From NCBI GenBank assembly GCA_035566895.1, contig DATMQA010000109.1, positions 1 to 12,156 on the forward strand: 12,156 bases of DNA, given 5' to 3'. This document shows, piece by piece, positions 6,904-12,156 of this stretch. The notes under the pieces are model-generated. The model was not told the DNA's origin and did not search any database. It saw only the letters and a program-made list of their open reading frames with translations. The translations under genes and the position numbers were made by a program. Position 1 is the stretch's first letter, and every line of letters starts with the position of its first letter. The stretch is from DATMQA01 sp035566895 (lineage in GTDB: Bacteria > Verrucomicrobiota > Verrucomicrobiia > Limisphaerales > UBA8199).

Positions 6904-7476
6904 GTGAGCGATTTGACGCACATTCTTGACGGGCTCCAGAGCGGCAATACCGCGGCGGCCGAGCAGTTGCTGCCGATCGTTTACAACGAACTGCGAAAAT
7001 TGGCCGCTTACAAAATGGCCCAGGAAGCGCCGGGGCATACGCTTCAACCGACTGCTCTCGTTCACGAAGCGTGGCTGCGACTGGTTAAACCGGAGGAACA
7101 AGCGCGGTTCGAGAATCGTGCCCACTTCTTTGGCGCTGCTGCCGAGGCTATGCGGCGCATTCTCGTGGAATCAGCGCGGCGCAAGAAGCGACTGAAACAT
7201 GGCGGGCAATTGGAGCGGGTGGATGTGGACGCAGTCGATCTTCCGTTACCGATGCCAGATGACGAGCTGCTCGCGCTGGATGAAGCACTGGATCGTTTGG
7301 CCACAGTGGACGCGCGCGCTACAGAGGTGGTGAAGCTTTGTTTCTTCGTTGGGCTGACGCAGGAACAGGCGGCAAAAGAACTTGGCCTGTCCCTCGCCAC
7401 GGCGGAACGGCTCTGGAGTTTTGCCCGCGCGTGGCTTTTCCGGGAGATGCAAAGAGGGCGTGAGACTGCTTCGTAA
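6904..7476 (+). CDS. ECF-type RNA polymerase sigma factor (Sig-70_X6 / ECF-SigK-like family)
   Basis: 190 residues from GTG 6904. I prefer it over TTG 6886 because family members typically begin (M/V)SDxTHIL near this point. The N-terminal sigma2 region runs from SDLTHILDGL through AAEQLLPIVYNELRKLA and TLQPTALVHEAWLRLV (about 46-61), a hallmark of this subfamily. A basic linker ARRKKRLKHGG follows. The sigma4 helix-turn-helix (about 141-168) reads LTQEQAAKELGLSLATAERLW and ends in WLFREM, which recognises the -35 element. The protein would direct RNA polymerase to a special promoter set. No anti-sigma gene is adjacent; a Ser/Thr kinase follows after 80 bases, so control by phosphorylation is plausible. 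No Shine-Dalgarno is seen, and TATCAT ends 6 bases before the GTG, so a leaderless transcript is possible. Confidence 0.9.
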   Translation: MSDLTHILDGLQSGNTAAAEQLLPIVYNELRKLAAYKMAQEAPGHTLQPTALVHEAWLRLVKPEEQARFENRAHFFGAAAEAMRRILVESARRKKRLKHGGQLERVDVDAVDLPLPMPDDELLALDEALDRLATVDARATEVVKLCFFVGLTQEQAAKELGLSLATAERLWSFARAWLFREMQRGRETAS

Positions 7477-7556
7477 GCGGCGGAAAGTCTTTTGAGGGAA
7501 TTCGCACTCGGATGTCGCATGAATAATAGAAGAGACAAAGCTCTTCACAACTTAAA

Positions 7557-10016
7557 ATGGCCAGCGCAGACCGACTCATCGAAGTCTTCAACGAGGCGAA
7601 AGCTCGCCCTACGGAGGCGGAACGGCTGCGTTTTGTCGCGGAAGCTTGCACGCATGATCCCACGTTGAAGCAGCAGGTTCTCTCGTTGCTTCAAGCCCAC
7701 GACGGGGCGGCGAATTTTCTTCAACCCACGCGGCTGTTTTCCTCGACGGTGCTCATCACCGAGAAGCCGGGGGACAGGATCGGCCGCTACAAGTTGCTGC
7801 AACAAATCGGCGAAGGCGGCTGCGGTGTCGTCTATATGGCCGAGCAGGAGGAACCGGTGCGCCGGCGCGTGGCGCTTAAGGTCATCAAGCTCGGCATGGA
7901 CACGAAGTCAGTGATCGCACGCTTTGAGGCGGAGCGCCAGGCGCTGGCGTTGATGGATCATCCGAACATCGCAAAGGTCTTCGACGCCGGCGCGACCGAT
8001 ACGGGCCGGCCTTACTTCGTCATGGAATTGGTGCGTGGGACCAAAATCACCGACTACTGCGATCAGAATAATCTTTCAACCGATGAACGATTGAAACTTT
8101 TCACGCAAGTCTGCCAGGCCATACAGCACGCGCACCAGAAGGGCATCATCCATCGCGACATCAAACCGTCGAACATTCTCGTTACCATCAGCGAACCCGG
8201 TTCGCCCGGCTCTCCCAAGGTGATTGATTTCGGCATCGCCAAGGCCACGACCGGCCAGCGCCTCACAGACAAGACGGTCTTCACCGCCTTCGAGCAATTC
8301 ATCGGCACGCCCGCCTACATGAGTCCGGAGCAGGCAATGATGACGAGCCTGGATGTTGACACGCGCACGGACATTTACGCGCTCGGCGTGCTGCTCTACG
8401 AATTGCTCACTGGCAAGACGCCGTTCGACGCGGAAGATCTGATGGCGTCCGGGCTGGAGGCGATGCGCCGCACCATCCGCGAACAGGAACCGGCGCGCCC
8501 CTCCACGCGGTTGAGCACGATGCTAAATGCCGAGCTCACTGCCATTGCGAAGCATCGTCACTCTGAACCCGCCCGGCTCGGCACTTTGTTGCGTGGCGAT
8601 CTCGACTGGATCGTGATGAAAGCGTTGGAGAAAGACCGCTCGCGCCGTTACGAGACGGCGAATAGTCTGGCTGCAGACATCCAGAGGCATTTGGAAAACG
8701 AACCTGTCGTTGCCCGTCCACCGACCAACCTCTACCGATTTCAGAAACTGGTTCGTCGGAACAAGCTGGCCTTCGCCGCCAGCGCCGCCGTTCTACTGGT
8801 TATGCTGGTGGGAATTGCCGCGAGCACCTGGCAAGCCGTGCGCGCCACGCGTGCCGAGCACGAGCAAATCCGGCTGCGCGAGCAGGCGGAAAACGCCCGG
8901 AACAACGAAGCCCGGGAGCGCGCAAAAGCCGAAACCAATGAGAAGAAAGCGGCCGCGGAAGCAGCCAAGAGCCAGCAGGTCGCCCAATTCATGAAGGATA
9001 TGCTCAAAGGCGTTGGCCCGTCAGTCGCATTGGGCCGCGACACGACGATGCTGCGGGAAATTGTGGACAAGACTGCTGTGCGCATCGGCACGCACCTCAA
9101 AGACCAACCGGAGGTGGAGATTGAACTCCGGCTAACTCTGGCACAGGTCTATTTCGATCTTCAGGATTACAAAAAGATGGAGCAGACCGCCCGCGAGACG
9201 CTGCGGCTTGCCCACGCGCGCTTTGGTGAGGAGAACCTGGCGGTCGCCGACGCGCTGGGCCAGGTTGGCCGGGCGCTGATGTTTCTTCGCGGCACAGACG
9301 AAGCCGAGGTCTTCACGCGCCAGGCGGTTGCGATGCAGAGGAAATTGCGCGGTGAAGGCAGTCTGCAAGAAGCCGATTCGCTCTGCAATCTCGGCGACAT
9401 CATGCGCGGCCAGGCGCATTTCTCCAAATCGCACGAAGGATTTGAAAGTAAGCTCGCTGAAGCTGAGGCTGCCTGTCGCGAGTGTTTGGCAATACGGAGA
9501 AAGCAGCTCGGCAACGACAACGGCGAAGTTGCTTGGGCGCTCGATACTCTCAACATCGTGCTCGAGAACGAAGGAAAACTCTCTGAGGCCGAAGAAGTCA
9601 TCCGGGAAGCCTTGACCATAAGCCGCAGAATCGACGGCGACGAGAGTCCTCGGATCGCGAGGATCTATGAGCGCCTGGGCAGGACCATTTTCACCGGTTC
9701 AACGAACAGGCTGGAAGAAGCCGAAACGTATTTTCGCAAGGCGTTGGAGATCGAGCAAAAGATGGAGGGCAAGGGGAAACCCGGGCAAATGTATCCGCAT
9801 TTTTCATTGGCCGAGACCCTTGAACGGCAGGGCAAACTGGCCGAGGCGGAAGGCCATTACCGCGAAGCACTGGAGATCGCGAGGAAAGCGATGGGTGTGG
9901 AGTCTCCAGACCTGCCCCGATTCCTTAGCGGTCTGGCCGGTATTCTTCGCAAGCAAGGCAAGGAGGCCGAAGTCAAGGCGCTCGTCGAAGGCCAGCCTGC
10001 AGCGACCCCAAAGTAG
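7557..10016 (+). CDS. membrane-anchored Ser/Thr protein kinase with C-terminal TPR domain
   Basis: 819 residues. A short N-terminal helical module (1-55) is followed by a Hanks-type kinase domain (about 78-375). The glycine loop is GEGGCG (85-90), the ATP-binding lysine K108 (VALKVIK), the helix-C glutamate E126, the catalytic loop HRDIKPSN (199-206), DFG at 224-226, and GTPAYMSPE at 250-258, so all catalytic residues are present. One transmembrane helix (about 404-423) follows, then an alanine/glutamate-rich coiled coil (about 430-475) and at least five TPR-like pairs to the end (about 520-810, e.g. EAETYFRKALEIEQK). By topology the kinase is cytoplasmic and the TPR part periplasmic. It follows the sigma factor gene in the same direction with an 80-base gap, probably one operon. 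I infer that the TPR part senses an envelope signal and the kinase acts on the sigma factor. No clear Shine-Dalgarno precedes the ATG. Confidence 0.92.
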   Translation: MASADRLIEVFNEAKARPTEAERLRFVAEACTHDPTLKQQVLSLLQAHDGAANFLQPTRLFSSTVLITEKPGDRIGRYKLLQQIGEGGCGVVYMAEQEEPVRRRVALKVIKLGMDTKSVIARFEAERQALALMDHPNIAKVFDAGATDTGRPYFVMELVRGTKITDYCDQNNLSTDERLKLFTQVCQAIQHAHQKGIIHRDIKPSNILVTISEPGSPGSPKVIDFGIAKATTGQRLTDKTVFTAFEQFIGTPAYMSPEQAMMTSLDVDTRTDIYALGVLLYELLTGKTPFDAEDLMASGLEAMRRTIREQEPARPSTRLSTMLNAELTAIAKHRHSEPARLGTLLRGDLDWIVMKALEKDRSRRYETANSLAADIQRHLENEPVVARPPTNLYRFQKLVRRNKLAFAASAAVLLVMLVGIAASTWQAVRATRAEHEQIRLREQAENARNNEARERAKAETNEKKAAAEAAKSQQVAQFMKDMLKGVGPSVALGRDTTMLREIVDKTAVRIGTHLKDQPEVEIELRLTLAQVYFDLQDYKKMEQTARETLRLAHARFGEENLAVADALGQVGRALMFLRGTDEAEVFTRQAVAMQRKLRGEGSLQEADSLCNLGDIMRGQAHFSKSHEGFESKLAEAEAACRECLAIRRKQLGNDNGEVAWALDTLNIVLENEGKLSEAEEVIREALTISRRIDGDESPRIARIYERLGRTIFTGSTNRLEEAETYFRKALEIEQKMEGKGKPGQMYPHFSLAETLERQGKLAEAEGHYREALEIARKAMGVESPDLPRFLSGLAGILRKQGKEAEVKALVEGQPAATPK

Positions 10017-10035
10017 GGTAGGCGTCCCGCCTGCC
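10017..10035. repeat. GC-rich hairpin immediately after the kinase stop, possible dispersed repeat
   Basis: GGTAGGCG (10017-10024) pairs with CGCCTGCC (10028-10035), eight pairs including one T-G, around a three-base loop TCC. The stem starts on the base after the TAG stop. Sequences like GTAGGGCAGGCGTCCCGCCTGCC are, from memory, common dispersed repeats in verrucomicrobial and some other genomes; that could not be checked here. No T-tract follows directly, so it is not a classic terminator. Confidence 0.5.
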
Positions 10036-10053
10036 TCCCTCAGCCCAGAGTCG

Positions 10054-10071
10054 TTTCTTAAGAAATTTTTT
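10054..10071 (+). terminator. weak terminator-like palindrome plus T-run
   Basis: The perfect palindrome TTTCTTAAGAAA (10054-10065) is followed directly by six T. The stem would be only four A/T-rich pairs, so strength is doubtful. Together with the GC-rich hairpin at 10017-10035 it could end the sigma/kinase transcript. The rest of the gap to 10209 holds no gene. Confidence 0.25.
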
Positions 10072-10209
10072 GTTTCCCTGTCCGTTTTCCCCTTCCGGAA
10101 TCCGCATTACTAGATGAGATGAATCATTCATAGCTAGACTTCGCTTCGCCAAAACTTTTTTGAGGGGTTTCGCCCGCCCACATCGCATGACTGATTGAAA
10201 GCGCATATT

Positions 10210-12156
10210 ATGAAAAAACTATACTCGGTCAGAACCATCATTCTCGCGGGCAGTCTCCTGCTGCAACTGAGCGCTCTCTGTTTTCACGCGCGCGGCGCGG
10301 CGGGAGACGTGGATCTCTCTTTTGATCCCGGCTCGGGCGTCAATGACACGGTGAACGCCTTCGCGGTGCAGTCCGACGGAAAGGTAATTATTGGCGGGTC
10401 GTTCACCACGGTCAAAGGTCTCGCACGTCAGAGTATTGCCCGGCTCAATGCCGATGGGAGCGGCGATGCCACTTTCAACGCAGGCACGGTGACGGACAGA
10501 TACCTCAGTGCGATCACGTTGCAGACTGACGGTAAAATTATTTTCATTCGCGATTCCTACAACGTCACTGGCGCACCGCCCGGCTACAAAGTGGCGCGGC
10601 TCAATAGCGATGGAAGTTTGGACAACAGTTTTGTTCCGGCGCTGGGATTCTTTCCGTATGGCAGCGGCTTCACGTGTGTTGCGGTGCAGCCGGATGGCAA
10701 AGTGGTGCTCGGCGGATATTTCACTGATCATTATGTGGACGAATACGGCTTTGAATATTTTTACCGGCGCTCTTTGCTCGTCCGGCTGAACGCCAACGGC
10801 AGTTCCGACAATAACTTCACCAACAGTATTGGAAACTTCGGTGCCTGGATTCACGCGATTGCACTCCAGTCCGACGGCAGAATTCTTATCGGAGGCGAGA
10901 TCGCCACCACCGCAAACGGCACGAACCGCTACGACATTGCGCGGCTCAATGCTGATGGGAGCGTGGACAGCAGTTTCACTCCGGGCGCGGGCGGTCAGGC
11001 TGTTCGTTCCATCGCAGTGCAATCCAATGGCAAAAGCCTCATCGGCGGTTATTACCTCGGAAACGGCACGAATCGAAACGGAGTAATTCGGCTTAATGTT
11101 GATGGCGGCCAAGACGCGACTTTCCATCCGGCCACGGATGCCGACAGCGCGGTCGCTCTTCTGTTAATTCAACCCGATAACAAAGTGCTGCTCGGCGGAC
11201 CTTACTTTTATTTCAACGGCACCAACCGACACGGAGTCGCCCGACTCAATCCTGATGGGAGCGTGGACAACAGTTTCAGCGGTTTTAATCCCGGCACTGG
11301 CGTGCCCGACAATGCGATGGCTGCTTTCGCTCTGCAGTCCGACGGCAAGTTGTTCATCGGTGGTGGCTTCACGACGGTCAACGGCGTTAATCGTGAACGC
11401 GTTGCCCGGCTCAATATCGATGGGAGCCTGGATGGGAATTTCGCTCCCGGTTCAGCTATCAGTGCGGGCATCCGAGACATCGCCGTGCAGGTGGATGGCA
11501 AGGTACTTATCGGTGGGGCCTACACCGTCGTGCCCGGCGTGGGCGCCAACGCAATTGCGAGAAGGCTCAATAGTAACGGAAGTTTGGACGGAAGTTTCGA
11601 CCCATACGTTTCCGGAAGTTCCGACCCATACAACCCATACGTTTCGCCCGGAATCTCCGCGGTGATTGCGCAAACCGGCGGCAAGGTGCTCATCGGAGGT
11701 GATTTCTCGTCGGTGAACGGAACGAACCGCAATGGCATCGCTCGACTTAATGCGAATGGAACTTTGGACAACAGTTTCATTCCCGGCATCGGCTCGCCCA
11801 CCGGCTATTCTCTCGCGGTCGCCACTCTCGTCGTACAAACGGACGGCAAAATACTCGTCGGTGGCCGCGCCTATGGCACAAATCAAAATAGCATCGCTCG
11901 GTTGAATACCAATGGGACTCTGGACAGCGGCTTCCATCCAGACACCATGCGAACGGTGGGCACTGATTATTGGATCTATTTCAATTCCGTCGTCATCCAG
12001 CCCGATGGAAAAATTCTTGCGGGTGGAGGTGCTGCGAACGACGATCTTTACGGTCCTCTCATCATGCGGCTCAATGCCGATGGAAGTTATGACACGAATT
12101 TCAACGCAACACTCGGCGGCGCCTGGGTGAGTTCCATCGTGCTGCAACCCGATGGG
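10210..12156 (+). CDS. secreted delta-60 repeat (beta-propeller-like) protein, 3' end outside the window
   Basis: The frame is open from ATG 10210 to the right edge, 649 codons with no stop. The N-terminus (MKKLYSVRT, a hydrophobic run about 10-24, then HARGA-A near residue 30) is a signal peptide. From DVDLSFDPGSG onward the protein consists of about 11 complete units of roughly 45-65 residues plus the start of a twelfth. Each carries Q(S/T/P)DGK(V/I)xIGG, then (A)RLNxDGSxDxxF, the signature of delta-60 repeats (TIGR02608). These repeats are thought to form beta-propeller or related surface folds; the specific role is unknown. Unit length is uneven because of inserts, including a micro-duplication near 11590-11645. 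The ATG lies 194 bases after the kinase stop, so it is probably a separate transcription unit. No Shine-Dalgarno is visible. Confidence 0.9.
   Translation, partial: MKKLYSVRTIILAGSLLLQLSALCFHARGAAGDVDLSFDPGSGVNDTVNAFAVQSDGKVIIGGSFTTVKGLARQSIARLNADGSGDATFNAGTVTDRYLSAITLQTDGKIIFIRDSYNVTGAPPGYKVARLNSDGSLDNSFVPALGFFPYGSGFTCVAVQPDGKVVLGGYFTDHYVDEYGFEYFYRRSLLVRLNANGSSDNNFTNSIGNFGAWIHAIALQSDGRILIGGEIATTANGTNRYDIARLNADGSVDSSFTPGAGGQAVRSIAVQSNGKSLIGGYYLGNGTNRNGVIRLNVDGGQDATFHPATDADSAVALLLIQPDNKVLLGGPYFYFNGTNRHGVARLNPDGSVDNSFSGFNPGTGVPDNAMAAFALQSDGKLFIGGGFTTVNGVNRERVARLNIDGSLDGNFAPGSAISAGIRDIAVQVDGKVLIGGAYTVVPGVGANAIARRLNSNGSLDGSFDPYVSGSSDPYNPYVSPGISAVIAQTGGKVLIGGDFSSVNGTNRNGIARLNANGTLDNSFIPGIGSPTGYSLAVATLVVQTDGKILVGGRAYGTNQNSIARLNTNGTLDSGFHPDTMRTVGTDYWIYFNSVVIQPDGKILAGGGAANDDLYGPLIMRLNADGSYDTNFNATLGGAWVSSIVLQPDG
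11590..11645 (+). repeat. micro-duplication inside the delta-60 gene
   Basis: GGAAGTTTCGACCCATAC (11590-11607) recurs as GGAAGTTCCGACCCATAC (11614-11631) with one mismatch. ACCCATAC occurs three times (11600-11607, 11624-11631, 11633-11640), and ACCCATACGTTTC occurs at 11600-11612 and 11633-11645. The reading frame is kept, encoding the local SFDPYVSG / SSDPYNPYVS repetition between two regular units. Replication slippage or unequal exchange explains it best. Confidence 0.65.

Noticed and set aside
10054..10071. Strong intrinsic terminator after the kinase
   Set aside because: The palindrome before the T-run is A/T-only in most of its four-pair stem, so it is listed only as a weak candidate.
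1..12156. CRISPR array, transposase or phage genes
   Set aside because: No regularly spaced identical repeats with unique spacers and no transposase or integrase motif were found; the periodic sequences are protein-coding LRR and delta-60 repeats.

Overview
The window reads as accessory chromosome of a GC-rich Gram-negative bacterium, most likely a verrucomicrobium of the Pedosphaera/Limisphaerales type. The reasons are family content and style: a BspA-like leucine-rich repeat protein with a tail I associate with that group, a very large secreted tyrosinase with Ig-like modules, an ECF sigma factor of the 'Sig-70_X6' kind beside a Ser/Thr kinase with TPRs, and a delta-60 repeat protein. Shine-Dalgarno sites are weak or absent before nearly every start. 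This taxonomic guess is inference from families, not from a marker gene.

Layout, left to right. (1) Bases 1-210, minus strand: the 3' part of a MetA-pathway-type outer-membrane transporter gene, without its 5' half and broken by a stop; a 12-bp inverted repeat (219-278) lies at the break. (2) 369-2285, minus: a secreted LRR protein with about 16 repeat units. (3) 2286-2511: a divergent intergenic region with a 12-bp direct repeat. (4) 2512-5877, plus: a secreted multidomain tyrosinase with all six copper-ligand histidines; (5) 5874-6206, a small secreted protein whose start overlaps the tyrosinase stop (ATGA). (6) 6207-6903: about 700 bases with no convincing gene, holding a decayed tRNA-Val(UAC) and several small repeats. 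(7) 6904-7476 and 7557-10016, plus: an ECF sigma factor and a membrane-spanning Ser/Thr kinase with a TPR C-terminus, a probable signalling pair. (8) 10017-10209: a short gap with a GC-rich hairpin immediately after the kinase stop. (9) 10210 to the right edge, plus: a delta-60 repeat surface protein, cut by the window end.

How they fit together: four of the six intact or cut-off genes encode exported repeat or multidomain proteins, and three (LRR protein, tyrosinase, small coupled protein) end in a similar short beta-rich tail with a W(T/Q) motif and a terminal aromatic-aromatic-Arg motif. The sigma/kinase pair may couple an envelope signal to transcription; whether the neighbouring surface genes are its targets cannot be read from sequence. 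The best candidate for something under-described is the tyrosinase plus its translationally coupled 'tail-only' partner.
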